In this document: one piece after another, positions 28,649-37,526 of the stretch | Numbering within the stretch: the stretch's first letter is position 1 | Layout of the letters: each line of letters opens with the position of its first letter | Assembly: GCF_014635025.1 (NCBI RefSeq) | Contig: NZ_BMCE01000001.1 | Span: forward strand, 1,736,001-1,800,000 | Direction of reading: 5' to 3' | From: Fictibacillus barbaricus | Lineage (GTDB): Bacteria; Bacillota; Bacilli; Bacillales; Fictibacillaceae | Length of the DNA stretch: 64,000 nucleotides | Translations under genes and position numbers: made by a program | Notes under the pieces: model-generated | Seen by the model: only the letters and a program-made list of their open reading frames with translations | What the model was told of the DNA's origin: nothing | Database searches by the model: none

Positions 28649-29941
28649 GTGAAAACGACTATTCAAAAACTTAGTGAACATGTAGGCAAAACCGTAACGA
28701 TCGGAGCATGGCTCTCTAATAAACGTTCTTCTGGTAAGATCGCTTTCTTACAGCTGCGAGATGGAACTGGCTTTGTTCAAGGCGTAGTTGTTAAAAGTGA
28801 AGTTGGTGAAGAGATCTTTGCAAAAGCAAAGGGACTTACGCAAGAATCCAGTCTTTACGTTACAGGAACGGTAAAAGAAGATGAGCGCTCTGCATTAGGT
28901 GTAGAGCTTGAAGTAACGGATGTTGAAGTACTTCATCAAGCCGTTGATTATCCGATCACACCAAAAGAGCACGGAACCGAATTCTTGATGGATCACCGTC
29001 ATCTTTGGATCCGATCTAAACGTCAGCACAGCATCTTAAAGATTCGTAACGAGATCATTCACGCGGTAAACGAGTTTTTCTACAACAATGACTTTGTGAA
29101 AGTGGATCCTCCTATTCTCACAGGGAGCTCTGCTGAAGGAACGACTTCTCTGTTCCATACGAAGTACTTTGAGGAAGATGCATATCTTTCACAAAGTGGA
29201 CAACTATATATGGAAGCAGCGGCAATGGCACTCGGTAAAGTATATTCTTTTGGTCCAACTTTCCGTGCAGAAAAATCAAAGACACGCCGTCACTTGATCG
29301 AATTCTGGATGATCGAACCTGAGATGGCATTTGTTGAACATGAGGAATCACTCGAGATCCAGGAACAATTCATCTCCCATATCGTACAGTCTGTTATCAA
29401 ACGCTGTGAAAATGAATTAAAGACACTTGGCCGCGATATCTCGAAGCTTGAGAACGTGAAAGCACCATTTCCTCGTATCTCATATGATGACGCGATCAAG
29501 CTTTTAAAAGAAAAAGGATTTGATGATATCGAATGGGGAGATGACTTTGGCGCTCCTCACGAAACGGCGATCGCCGAAAGCTTTGACAAACCGGTATTCA
29601 TCACAAACTATCCAAAAGACATTAAAGCTTTTTACATGAAGCCTGATCCGAACCGTGATGATGTTGTTTTATGTGCTGATCTGATTGCACCTGAAGGGTA
29701 TGGAGAGATCATTGGAGGGAGTCAGCGTATCGACGACCTTGCATTAATGGAACAGCGCTACGAAGAACATGGACTTACGGATGACGCTTATAAATGGTAT
29801 TTAGAATTAAGGAAATACGGCAGCGTTCCGCATTCTGGATTCGGTCTAGGGCTTGAGCGTACAGTGGCATGGATCTCAGGCGCAGAACATGTTCGTGAAA
29901 CGATTCCATTCCCGCGTCTACTTAACCGTCTATATCCTTAA
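28649..29941 (+). CDS. asnS: Asparaginyl-tRNA synthetase
   Basis: Class IIb aminoacyl-tRNA synthetase, 430 residues. N-terminal OB anticodon-binding domain (about 14-100; [20 protein letters not shown] at its start), motif 2 [19 protein letters not shown] and motif 3 [10 protein letters not shown] near the C terminus. GTG 28649 is the start, 8 nt after GTGGAGG; it gives exactly the length of the B. subtilis enzyme. No T-box leader was found upstream. Confidence 0.95.
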   Translation: MKTTIQKLSEHVGKTVTIGAWLSNKRSSGKIAFLQLRDGTGFVQGVVVKSEVGEEIFAKAKGLTQESSLYVTGTVKEDERSALGVELEVTDVEVLHQAVDYPITPKEHGTEFLMDHRHLWIRSKRQHSILKIRNEIIHAVNEFFYNNDFVKVDPPILTGSSAEGTTSLFHTKYFEEDAYLSQSGQLYMEAAAMALGKVYSFGPTFRAEKSKTRRHLIEFWMIEPEMAFVEHEESLEIQEQFISHIVQSVIKRCENELKTLGRDISKLENVKAPFPRISYDDAIKLLKEKGFDDIEWGDDFGAPHETAIAESFDKPVFITNYPKDIKAFYMKPDPNRDDVVLCADLIAPEGYGEIIGGSQRIDDLALMEQRYEEHGLTDDAYKWYLELRKYGSVPHSGFGLGLERTVAWISGAEHVRETIPFPRLLNRLYP

Positions 29942-29945
29942 TAAG

Positions 29946-29985
29946 TGAAAATCTCCCTAATCAAGGGGGATTTTCTTTTTCATTT
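29946..29985 (+). terminator. Intrinsic terminator after asnS
   Basis: GAAAATCTCCCT and AGGGGGATTTTC pair around a short loop, followed by TTTTT. Confidence 0.85.
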
Positions 29986-30086
29986 TTTCGAATTTGAATT
30001 TACAAAATTAACTAACGTATCTGAGTCTATAAACAAAATATGAAGCAGGTTTTCTGTGCTATAATGGGACAAGAGGTGTTTTGAGA

Positions 30087-30800
30087 ATGAACGGAACTTT
30101 ATTTGAAAGATGGATGGCAGAAGGATCTGTCAGCATTCCTAATATGCTTTTGAAATCCTATAAAAGTATTGGCTTAACGGATAATGAATGCATGCTGTTC
30201 ATACAGCTTCATGTTTTTATAGAATCAGGAAACTACTTTCCGACACCTGGAGAGCTGTCAGAACGAATGACAGCGTCAAACGATGACATGGCATCCATGC
30301 TGCGATCTCTCATAGGCAGAGGGCTGCTCGGAATGGATCAGTATGAAGACAAAGAGAAAGGCGTATACTTTGAGGCATATACGCTCCAGCCGTTATGGAA
30401 CAGGCTGATTGAGAGCCTTAAAGAAGAAGAACAGATTAAAAAAGAGGTTTATAGAGAAAAACAGGAACAGAACGTGTTCGTTCTTTTTGAAAAAGAGTTC
30501 GGTCGCCCCCTTTCTCCAATGGAACTTGAGACGCTGAAGATTTGGATGGATGAAGATCATCAGTCTCCAGAGCTTATCCTCTCAGCGCTGAAAGAGTCTG
30601 TTTTATCAGGTAAACTGAATTTCAGGTATATTGACCGCATTTTGTTCGAGTGGAAGAAAAACGGCATTAGAAGTCCAGATGATGCAAAGAGGTACGGGGA
30701 AAAATTTAGAGTCAGACAGCTGCAAAAATCTGGTCAGCACGATCAGCCGCGAAAAGACAATGGTTTAAAAAGACCTGCATACAACTGGCTGGAATCGTAA
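30087..30800 (+). CDS. dnaD: Replication restart/initiation protein DnaD
   Basis: 237 residues. N-terminal winged-helix oligomerisation domain (about 1-110) and C-terminal DnaB/DnaD-like DNA-binding domain (about 130-215) with the FEKEFGRPLSPMELE and FRYIDRILFEWKKNG motifs. It works with DnaB and DnaI in loading the replicative helicase. ATG 30087 follows AAGAGGTG; the in-frame TTG at 30081 is too close to that site. Next to nth, as in B. subtilis. Confidence 0.94.
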   Translation: MNGTLFERWMAEGSVSIPNMLLKSYKSIGLTDNECMLFIQLHVFIESGNYFPTPGELSERMTASNDDMASMLRSLIGRGLLGMDQYEDKEKGVYFEAYTLQPLWNRLIESLKEEEQIKKEVYREKQEQNVFVLFEKEFGRPLSPMELETLKIWMDEDHQSPELILSALKESVLSGKLNFRYIDRILFEWKKNGIRSPDDAKRYGEKFRVRQLQKSGQHDQPRKDNGLKRPAYNWLES

Positions 30801-30862
30801 AAAAGCTATTTAGAAGGCCAATGAAACTCGGGCCTTCTTTTTGATGACAGGGGGTAAGTCAC

Positions 30863-31528
30863 ATGTTAAACAAAGCACAAATCCAATTTTGTTTAGAACA
30901 GATCGAGGATATGTTCCCGGACGCTCATTGCGAGCTGAATCACTCCAATCCTTTTGAATTAACGATAGCCGTGCTTCTGTCTGCGCAATGTACAGATGCA
31001 TTAGTCAACAAAGTAACGCCAAAGCTATTTGCCAAATATAAGACACCTCAAGACTATCTGAAAGTATCGGTCGAAGAGCTGCAAAATGATATTCGTTCCA
31101 TCGGACTATATCGGAATAAAGCCAAAAACATTCAAAAATTGAGTGAACTCCTTTTAACCGAGTACGGTGGTGAAATCCCAAAAGACCGTGATGAGTTAAC
31201 GAAGCTTCCTGGAGTAGGTAGAAAAACCGCTAACGTTGTTGTTTCGGTTGCTTATGGTATACCAGCGATCGCCGTAGATACGCATGTTGAACGTGTATCA
31301 AAAAGGCTTGGGATCTGCAGGTGGAAGGATTCTGTTTTACAGGTTGAAGAAACGCTGATGAAGAAGATACCAAAATCACTTTGGGGTGCGACACATCATC
31401 GATTAATCTTCTTTGGAAGATATCATTGCAAAGCACAAAATCCGAACTGTCCGGAATGTCCTCTTTTATCTATTTGCCGTGAAGGTAAGAAACGGATGAA
31501 TCAAAAGGAAAAGAAAAAGGTTAAATAA
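30863..31528 (+). CDS. nth: Endonuclease III (DNA glycosylase/AP lyase)
   Basis: Removes oxidised pyrimidines and nicks AP sites. 221 residues. Helix-hairpin-helix LPGVGRKTANVV (about 114-125) with the catalytic lysine, the catalytic Asp in AVDTHVERVSKR, and the C-terminal [4Fe-4S] motif C-x6-C-x2-C-x5-C in CKAQNPNCPECPLLSIC. Site AGGGGGTAA. Terminator just after. Confidence 0.96.
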   Translation: MLNKAQIQFCLEQIEDMFPDAHCELNHSNPFELTIAVLLSAQCTDALVNKVTPKLFAKYKTPQDYLKVSVEELQNDIRSIGLYRNKAKNIQKLSELLLTEYGGEIPKDRDELTKLPGVGRKTANVVVSVAYGIPAIAVDTHVERVSKRLGICRWKDSVLQVEETLMKKIPKSLWGATHHRLIFFGRYHCKAQNPNCPECPLLSICREGKKRMNQKEKKKVK

Positions 31529-31546
31529 ATATGTATGAATGTCTAT

Positions 31547-31589
31547 GCTGGCCCAAATGACGCTGCGTCATGATGAGCCAGCTTTTTTT
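31547..31589 (+). terminator. Intrinsic terminator after nth
   Basis: GCTGGC (31547-31552) pairs with GCCAGC (31577-31582), with an inner GACGC/GCGTC pairing, then seven T. Confidence 0.85.
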
Positions 31590-31592
31590 GTA

Positions 31593-31658
31593 AAGCGGCG
31601 AAAAGGACTGAAAGCTGACGGAATTGTCGGTCCCGTAACTTGGAATACACTCTTTTAA
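31593..31658 (+). pseudogene. Remnant of a peptidoglycan-binding (PG_binding_1) domain C terminus
   Basis: The 22-codon stretch ending at TAA 31656-31658 reads KRRKGLKADGIVGPVTWNTLF, which is the typical end of a PG_binding_1 repeat (K-G-L-x-x-D-G-x-V-G-P-x-T-W). Upstream is the nth terminator, so no start or remainder exists. A terminator (31680-31709) still follows. Best read as the 3' scrap of a deleted cell-wall hydrolase or spore-cortex enzyme gene. Confidence 0.6.
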
Positions 31659-31679
31659 AGAGTTACAATATGTATAGAT

Positions 31680-31709
31680 AAGAGATTATCTTTAGGATAA
31701 GCTCTTTTT
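31680..31709 (+). terminator. Intrinsic terminator after the PG-binding remnant
   Basis: AAGAGATTATC (31680-31690) with GATAAGCTCTT (31696-31706), one mismatch, then TTT. It lies just upstream of ypoC. Confidence 0.6.
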
Positions 31710-31736
31710 GTTTTATAGGGAAGCGGGTGATGCAAG

Positions 31737-32090
31737 ATGACACAAAAAGATAAATTGGATCAGATATTTCTAGAGTGGAGTGAGAAAGCTGAGGAGATCT
31801 CTCTTTACTTTAAAAATCGTGACAGAAAAAGTGCAAGAGAACCAATGCTCTACTTTTTGAAGAGATTTCTAGAGGCATTATTTATAGGAAATGGCTATAG
31901 CGATATGGAACAAGACTTTATAAACTGGAAAGAAGAGCTAAGAAAATTGAAGCATCTTCCTATAAATGCAGAAGACAGACTCCACTTTGTTGAAGAACAG
32001 CCAGATCATTATCAGTCATTTATTCAGTTAAGTGAGTTATTTTCTGAATGGCAAAAGAAAAGTGTCATCCTTTTAAGGCGCAGTACATAA
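31737..32090 (+). CDS. ypoC: YpoC family protein
   Basis: 117-residue, mostly helical protein with KSAREPMLYFLKRFLEALFIGNGY in the middle (key residues R-E-P-M and F-I-x-G-N), similar to YpoC that follows nth in B. subtilis. Site AAGCGGGTGA before ATG 31737. No motif of known function. Shorter than I recall for YpoC, mainly at the N terminus. Confidence 0.7.
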   Translation: MTQKDKLDQIFLEWSEKAEEISLYFKNRDRKSAREPMLYFLKRFLEALFIGNGYSDMEQDFINWKEELRKLKHLPINAEDRLHFVEEQPDHYQSFIQLSELFSEWQKKSVILLRRST

Positions 32091-32129
32091 GTGATGTTTT
32101 GATCAATATGACTTAGGTGGGGGGAGCTA

Positions 32130-32296
32130 TTGGAATCTTTCATTCGTTATCCCTTTTTTTGGATTTATTTAGTTGATCACAATACGATTAAATTAGTGGA
32201 AAGCTGGTTTGGCGCATTAACTATTGAAACGGTTATTATTATGGTGAATTAGTTGATGTTATTCGAGCTGAACACTCGATGGATAATCTACGGTAA
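32130..32296 (+). pseudogene. Short ORF apparently broken by a one-base deletion
   Basis: After a strong site GGTGGGGGGAG, TTG 32130 opens a 40-codon frame (MESFIRYPFFWIYLVDHN...) that stops at 32250-32252. Adding one base near 32231-32234 continues it as YYYGELVDVIRAEHSMDNLR to TAA 32294-32296, giving about 55 residues. The continuation looks protein-like, so a frameshift or read error is likely. No family recognised. The rest of the 270-nt gap before ponA holds only a terminator. Confidence 0.4.
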
Positions 32297-32360
32297 TTCA
32301 ATTTTTATCCGCATTTAATGTTCTGTAATTTCACGTTAAAGCAAATATTTCCACAATACT

Positions 32361-32403
32361 AAAAAAAGACTCATAAAGGCATCTTCACCTTTATGAGTCT
32401 TTT
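32361..32403. terminator. Bidirectional terminator downstream of ponA
   Basis: AAAAGACTCATAAAGG (about 32364-32379) and its perfect complement (32388-32403) around an 8-nt loop, with A and T runs on either side. Terminates ponA on the reverse strand and anything from ypoC on the forward strand. Confidence 0.92.
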
Positions 32404-32414
32404 ATCTTATTGTT

Positions 32415-32985
32415 CTATTGATCGAATCCAGGGAGTAATCCAGCACCCTGTCCGTCGTCTTCTCCTCCGTCTTGCCCGGGAGGAGGAGTGCCTGGTTCAC
32501 CTTGGCCAGGCGGCTCAGTGCCAGGCTCCTGTCCAGGAGGGGTACCCGGTTCGCCTTCACCGCCACCTGGAGTACCAGGTTCACCCTCACCAGGTGGTTC
32601 AGTACCAGGCTCTTGGCCAGGAGGAGTAACCGGTTCACCTTCACCTTCGCCTTCACCAGGAGGAGGACCTTCCCCTTCTGGAGCTTCTATTGTAATAGAA
32701 GTTTCTGCCGGCTCACTTTCGGTGTTGTTTTCGCTGTCGACCGCGATGACTTGGAACGTGTACTTACCCGGAGCAGGGGTAGGAACTACAAACTTCGTAT
32801 CGTTGATCGTTGCTCGTTCCTGCATCGGTCCGTCGTTATAACTAGCGAGAACTCTGAATGTGACACCTTCACTCTTCTCGTAATTCCATTTTACTTCGAT
32901 CTCATTGTTGTTCTCATTGAAAGTTGCTTCTAAACCTTCGATCGTAGACGGCTTTTCAAACTTATCACTAATGCCAGGAAGATCT
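32415..32985 (-). pseudogene. ponA: C-terminal part of PBP1 in a shifted frame (fibronectin-like domain and Pro/Gly/Glu tail)
   Basis: Directly after the frameshift near 32985-32990 the reverse strand continues in another frame as GSDLPGISDKFEKPSTIEGL, then a fibronectin type III-like stretch and a low-complexity tail built from PGEGE, PGTPPG and GTEPPG units, ending at TAG (32415-32417). Penicillin-binding protein 1 of B. subtilis has just such a C-terminal extension, so this belongs to ponA. The first in-frame ATG is at 32825, without a good ribosome site, so separate expression is unlikely. Confidence 0.75.
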
Positions 32986-35034
32986 GATCCTTTTTACGAA
33001 TAGCTCGATGATCTTTTCAGAATCAGGCGTAAATTCGCTAGCTCGTTTCCCAGTTCCTTTTTCCAAAGCCACTTCTGTTACGGATTTTGGCTTTTTAAAG
33101 TCAGTGTTCTTATGATCCAGCTGACTCATAATATCGCGGAAGATCTGTTTCGAGTAATCTGCTTCGTTTTCGTTGAGATACAGGCCATTTCCTTCTTTAT
33201 CTTTCATTTCTGCGTAACCTGTCCATACTGCAGCTGTATAGGTAGGTGTATACCCGGCCATCCATGCATCTTTTGTTGCGCCGTCTGGTAAACCATATTT
33301 ATCGCGATCTTCTTTAGAAAAGTTCGTCGTACCGGTTTTACCAGCTAGGTTTAGGCCACTTACGTTTGCTTCGGTGCCGGTACCTCTGTCCATTACATCT
33401 TTTAGCATATCGGTGATCATATAAGCTGTATAATCCTTCATTGCTGCTTTTGGTTCAGAATCCACTTCAATCGTACGGCCATCAGGGAATTCTACTTTAC
33501 GGATTGTTGTCGGTTTTGAGTATACTCCGCCGTTTCCGAATGCTGTGTAAGATCCAGCAAGTGTAAGAGGGGAGATACCACCCTCAAATCCACCGATCGC
33601 ATACGATGGATATGTTGTGTCAGGATCTAAGTCAAAGCCCAGCTTGTTCGCAAAATCCGTTGCTTCTTCAGGACCAACATCCTGGAATGCACGTACAGCT
33701 GTTGTGTTTTTTGATTCAACAAGTGCTTGGCGCATTGTGATGTCTCCAACGTTTCTATCGTTAAAGTTATTAATCGTAATATCACCAAGTTCTACTGGTT
33801 CATCTTTTAAGATGTGAGCTGTACTCCACTGCTTGTTCTCTATCGCAGGACCATAGTCTAAGATCGGTTTAATCGTTGACCCTGGCTGACGCGTTATTTT
33901 TGAAGAGAAGTAGTTACTCAACTCACCACCGCGGCCGCTTCCGACAGCACGGATCGCACCTGATTTTGTATCAACTAACGCCACACCGGATTGCAGAAAT
34001 TCATGTTCACTCTCTAACTTCGCTTCTAGAACATCTTCTGTAGCTTGTTGAGCATTTGTGTCTAGGTTCGTATAAATTTTCAAACCTGATGAGTACACAT
34101 CTGCTTCTTCAAGCCCTTCAATATCTTTTAGATCATCCATAACCTGTTTGATATAAGCATCATATGGTCGCGATTCGGTCTTAACTTCACCTTCTACGAT
34201 CATATCTTTAACAGGTATACTCTTAGCTTTTTCAGCATCTTCCTTGGTAATGAATTTATGCTGAGCCATTAAGTTCAACACGACGTTTCTTCTATGTTCT
34301 GATTCTTTTGGGTTAACTGTTGGATCATAATAGCTTGGTGCTTTCGGCAAACCTGCTAAAAGTGCTGCTTCCTGAAGTTCTAGTTCACTCACGTCCTTGT
34401 TGAAATATACTTTAGCTGCCGTGGCGATACCATATGCACCTTTACCAAAATAGATTTTATTGAGATACATTTCTAAAATCTGATCTTTGGAATATTTCTG
34501 TTCTAACTGTACAGAAAGATAGGCTTCACGAATTTTTCGTGTCAGTGACTTTTCATCAGTAAGAATCGTATTCTTTATAACCTGTTGGGAGATGGTACTC
34601 GCACCTTCTGCACCAAAGCCTTCCGTTACGTTGGCGAACGCTGCTCCAAAGATACGTCGTACGTCAACACCGCTGTGTTGGCGGAAACGAACGTCCTCAG
34701 TCGCAATAAATGCGTTCTGTACCGGTTCTGGAATTTCGTTGATCTTCACTCGAATCCTTTTTTCACTTCCGGAAACAAGTGAAACTTCTTTATCGTTCAT
34801 ATCCATAATTTTAGAGGATACAGGTGTTTCAAGCTTTTTAGGATCTAGTTTAGGTGATGTTGCTGCGATGGCACCTATGGTTAATAGTCCTAGAAGTCCT
34901 AGTACTACTGCAAGCAGAAGAAGTGTCTTCTTCCAGTTGCGGCGTCTAGGTTTTTTTGTTTTCGTTTTATTCGCCGGTTTGGAAGCATCGCTTGATTGTC
35001 GGCGTTCCATACGGCTTCGGTAATCTTTTGACAT
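32968..35034 (-). CDS. ponA: Penicillin-binding protein 1A/1B (ponA), main frame
   Basis: Bifunctional class A PBP: glycosyltransferase polymerising lipid II and transpeptidase cross-linking peptidoglycan. Cytoplasmic basic tail, membrane anchor (about 36-59), GT51 domain with ATEDVRFRQHSGVD and the EMYLNKIYFG motif, then transpeptidase SxxK STIKPILDYG, SKN (residues S-K-N-T-T) and KTGTT. 688 residues end at TAG after an apparent one-base insertion in an A5 run (reverse strand) near 32988; B. subtilis PonA is 914. Catalytic domains are complete, so a shortened enzyme could still work. Confidence 0.92.
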   Translation of the reverse strand: MSKDYRSRMERRQSSDASKPANKTKTKKPRRRNWKKTLLLLAVVLGLLGLLTIGAIAATSPKLDPKKLETPVSSKIMDMNDKEVSLVSGSEKRIRVKINEIPEPVQNAFIATEDVRFRQHSGVDVRRIFGAAFANVTEGFGAEGASTISQQVIKNTILTDEKSLTRKIREAYLSVQLEQKYSKDQILEMYLNKIYFGKGAYGIATAAKVYFNKDVSELELQEAALLAGLPKAPSYYDPTVNPKESEHRRNVVLNLMAQHKFITKEDAEKAKSIPVKDMIVEGEVKTESRPYDAYIKQVMDDLKDIEGLEEADVYSSGLKIYTNLDTNAQQATEDVLEAKLESEHEFLQSGVALVDTKSGAIRAVGSGRGGELSNYFSSKITRQPGSTIKPILDYGPAIENKQWSTAHILKDEPVELGDITINNFNDRNVGDITMRQALVESKNTTAVRAFQDVGPEEATDFANKLGFDLDPDTTYPSYAIGGFEGGISPLTLAGSYTAFGNGGVYSKPTTIRKVEFPDGRTIEVDSEPKAAMKDYTAYMITDMLKDVMDRGTGTEANVSGLNLAGKTGTTNFSKEDRDKYGLPDGATKDAWMAGYTPTYTAAVWTGYAEMKDKEGNGLYLNENEADYSKQIFRDIMSQLDHKNTDFKKPKSVTEVALEKGTGKRASEFTPDSEKIIELFVKRIRSSWH

Positions 35035-35111
35035 AGTTTTACCAACCTTTCAACTTCATAAAAAAACTAGCATGTACAATTATTCGACGGGTTTTGACAA
35101 TTTATGAACAA

Positions 35112-35729
35112 TCAAAACGAAGAAGAAAAATAGACAGAATCTACTATGTGTAAGTAATTAAGTCGAGGTTGATACCCGATAGTAATAGAGTGTCCTTTTT
35201 CTTCTATTTCAGCCTTTGGGATCGATTTTCTGCCTAAGCTTTGCTCTTTCCAGAAATGGATCAGGTGGGAGCTGTCGAATAAATAGCTCTCATCTGTTGA
35301 TGAGAATCTGAGTATAACAAACGATATTCCACCATGATCTATGATCTGCTGCATATGGGTGATCTGGTGTTCATGAAAGTTCTTCAATGGAAAGCTCGTT
35401 TTATTCTTCGTCTCTTTGGCCTCGAAGTCAATATATCTCCCTTTATACACCCCATTGTAATCGGTCGTTGAAGCCAGTTTAAAATAAGCTTCACGAATAA
35501 CGGCTGCAGATCTTTTTGGATATTCTACATTTACGATCTGAACGGGAGTAGGTTTCTTATGGATGATCGCTTGATTTGTTAAAAGATAATAGTCGTTGCT
35601 TTGATTGATATCATCTTCTAACGACATTCCTCTGTTGCTGTATGAAATATCTCTTTTCATAGAAGATGAGGATTTCTTTTTCGCAATAGAAGTTACTTTC
35701 TTACCGTTGGGATAATGAAAGGTACCCAT
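35112..35729 (-). CDS. recU: Holliday junction resolvase RecU
   Basis: 205-residue endonuclease cutting Holliday junctions during recombination. Contains [52 protein letters not shown] region (catalytic D, E and K) and NFHEHQ. Start ATG with GGAGATGA site. recU-ponA order and orientation match B. subtilis, where the two form an operon linking recombination and wall synthesis. Confidence 0.95.
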   Translation of the reverse strand: MGTFHYPNGKKVTSIAKKKSSSSMKRDISYSNRGMSLEDDINQSNDYYLLTNQAIIHKKPTPVQIVNVEYPKRSAAVIREAYFKLASTTDYNGVYKGRYIDFEAKETKNKTSFPLKNFHEHQITHMQQIIDHGGISFVILRFSSTDESYLFDSSHLIHFWKEQSLGRKSIPKAEIEEKGHSITIGYQPRLNYLHIVDSVYFSSSF

Positions 35730-35800
35730 GATTCATCTCCTTTACAACGAAAGATGGCTATGCGCATTGAAAAGAACGATACACATAGCCGGCAGATGTT

Positions 35801-36046
35801 TTACTTTTTTAATAGTTGAGAAAGTTCATCTTCTTGAAAGCCCATTATAACCTCTTTGCCATCGATGCTCTCGATTACTGTAACTGGAGTAGCAGAAGCG
35901 CCAAGGTCAATAACTTCTTTCATGTGCTCTTGGTTCTTGCGTATATCGCGTTCTTCAAATGGAATATCGTTTGCTTTTAGCCACTCTTTTTCTGCGAAGC
36001 ATGGAGGGCATGTCTCTTGTGTATAAATAATAACTTTTTTCTCCAA
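35801..36046 (-). CDS. Glutaredoxin-like thiol-disulfide protein
   Basis: 81 residues if the TTG at 36046 is used; it lies 10 nt after AAAAAGGAGG. An upstream in-frame ATG (36076) lies before that site and so is less likely. Thioredoxin fold: beta strand VIIYTQ, redox motif CPPC (about residues 13-16), cis-Pro loop ATPVTV and C-terminal DELSQLL helix. Resembles small glutaredoxin/NrdH-type proteins. Partner unknown. Divergent from yppC. Confidence 0.8.
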   Translation of the reverse strand: MEKKVIIYTQETCPPCFAEKEWLKANDIPFEERDIRKNQEHMKEVIDLGASATPVTVIESIDGKEVIMGFQEDELSQLLKK

Positions 36047-36178
36047 AACGGTTATGCCTCCTTTTTCCAAATGCATCTTTCATAAAGAATAGTTTACTCT
36101 TTTTTCTTATACGACACAAATATTTTATAGCATGAAAGTGAACGATAGAAAATAGGACAAAACTAAGGGAGGATCAGT

Positions 36179-37135
36179 GTGAAAAAGCGTTATGAAGAGA
36201 TGTTGCGGGCAATTGAGAAAGAGACGATTTCACAAAATCGTGATAATATTTCACGTACCGTAAGCTATGCTTCCTTTTTCAAACGAAACCCTGAGATCAG
36301 GTGGTCGATGCTCGCAAGTCTTGTCTCGAGGAATGCCGGTTACAGTATGTGCGATCTTAAAGGTGACTGGCTTCCGAGAGTACTGTCAGCTGATACAAGA
36401 AAACATCTGTTTCTAACCTATGAACGCGCAAACTGGCTTATTTTTCAAGATGCGTATCCTCAGCTATTGTTATACGAACATTCGAAACGAGAAGGAACCC
36501 CTTTATTTCACTTACTGGATAAATATCATGTTTCGAACTTTATGAAGATAGAATGGGAACGTTTCTGGAGAGAGAAAGATCTGAAACGGTTATGTACATC
36601 ACTGATCATAAATGAACAGCATGTAATTGATGAACCGGTCGTACAGCATTCGTTTTATAAAGAACGTATTTTTTCAGGTGTTCCGTTTCTCATGCAAGAC
36701 TATATGCATTTTAGCACCGTTCTCTTTCCTGTAGTCTCAGGAGACGTGTATGGAATATCGGTTCATGGCTTTAAAAGAACTAAGAACCGTATTGAGACAG
36801 GCAAAATGCTGTACGCCATTCTTTTTGAGTCGAGGAGGAGTGAAGAAATTCTTCTCTTTTCTGATAAAGTCACACATACCGGCTCGAGGCATGATTTTGA
36901 AAAGTTTATCTATCCTGAAAAAAAACGAGAAACCCCAATGCTACGAATGGCTTTTCCGCTTGTAAAACATCATAGAAAAGGAACGAAAGACTGGTACAGA
37001 AGAAATATGAATACCGAAAAGTATTACTCACCTGTTAAACATATGGACAAAATCTGTCTAACAGACTGGTATAAACAAAAGCAGAGGCAGCTGAAGATTG
37101 GGATTCTGTTAAAAGAGTGGGTACAGCACGCATAA
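36179..37135 (+). CDS. yppC: YppC family protein (DUF2515)
   Basis: 318 residues from GTG 36179, 6 nt after GGGAGGATC. The conserved N-terminal part reads NRDNISRTVSYASFFKRNPE and WSMLASLVSRNAGYSMCDL; DUF2515 covers most of the chain. It is the neighbour of recU/ponA in B. subtilis. Function unknown; no signal peptide or catalytic motif seen. Confidence 0.88.
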   Translation: MKKRYEEMLRAIEKETISQNRDNISRTVSYASFFKRNPEIRWSMLASLVSRNAGYSMCDLKGDWLPRVLSADTRKHLFLTYERANWLIFQDAYPQLLLYEHSKREGTPLFHLLDKYHVSNFMKIEWERFWREKDLKRLCTSLIINEQHVIDEPVVQHSFYKERIFSGVPFLMQDYMHFSTVLFPVVSGDVYGISVHGFKRTKNRIETGKMLYAILFESRRSEEILLFSDKVTHTGSRHDFEKFIYPEKKRETPMLRMAFPLVKHHRKGTKDWYRRNMNTEKYYSPVKHMDKICLTDWYKQKQRQLKIGILLKEWVQHA

Positions 37136-37162
37136 AAAAAGACGGCTTCTGTGCCGTCTCTC
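37134..37162. terminator. Terminator between yppC and the convergent small gene
   Basis: GACGGC (37141-37146) pairs with GCCGTC (37153-37158). The A run before it (37134-37140) gives a T run for the reverse strand, so it mainly ends the small reverse gene. Confidence 0.75.
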
Positions 37163-37170
37163 ATTTATTA

Positions 37171-37311
37171 TTAGGTACTTGGAATATCTGGGCCGTTTAG
37201 CTTTTTATCACCGTAGCCGGTATTTTGTTTTTGTTCTGTTTTTTGAGTAACAGTTCCATCATGGTCCGTATGTTGATCTTGCTGTCTTTGTTGTTTGCTG
37301 TCTTCGTTCAT
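37171..37311 (-). CDS. 46-residue Gln/Asp-rich small protein
   Basis: Reverse strand ATG at 37311 has a perfect AAAAAGGAGGTG site 6 nt upstream, and the frame runs 46 codons to TAA (37171-37173). The product is very hydrophilic, rich in Q, K, D and T (MNEDSKQQRQQDQHTDHDG at the start), ending KLNGPDIPST. Likely disordered and possibly a spore-related small protein, but no family is recognised. A strong terminator follows. The upstream 37312-37526 gap holds no other clear gene. Confidence 0.6.
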   Translation of the reverse strand: MNEDSKQQRQQDQHTDHDGTVTQKTEQKQNTGYGDKKLNGPDIPST

Positions 37312-37526
37312 CTTCAGCACCTCCTTTTTAGTCACCTGAACTGCTCTTAGTTTTGGAGTTGTTGCGACTGAATATACAAATAATCAACAAATCGCTGTCG
37401 AAATTAAAGTGATTGGCTCAAAATCCACTTTCTTTGCCGAATCAAAACTAGTTTTGTCAGGTGTGAAGGGGTTCAAAGGAAACGGAACGAAATTAGATAT
37501 CACAAGAAAACGGGGAGGGATTCATA

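Noticed and set aside
32472-32933. Forward-strand frames of 117-153 codons opposite the ponA tail
   Set aside because: By-product of the Gly/Pro-rich repeat codons on the reverse strand; no start signals.
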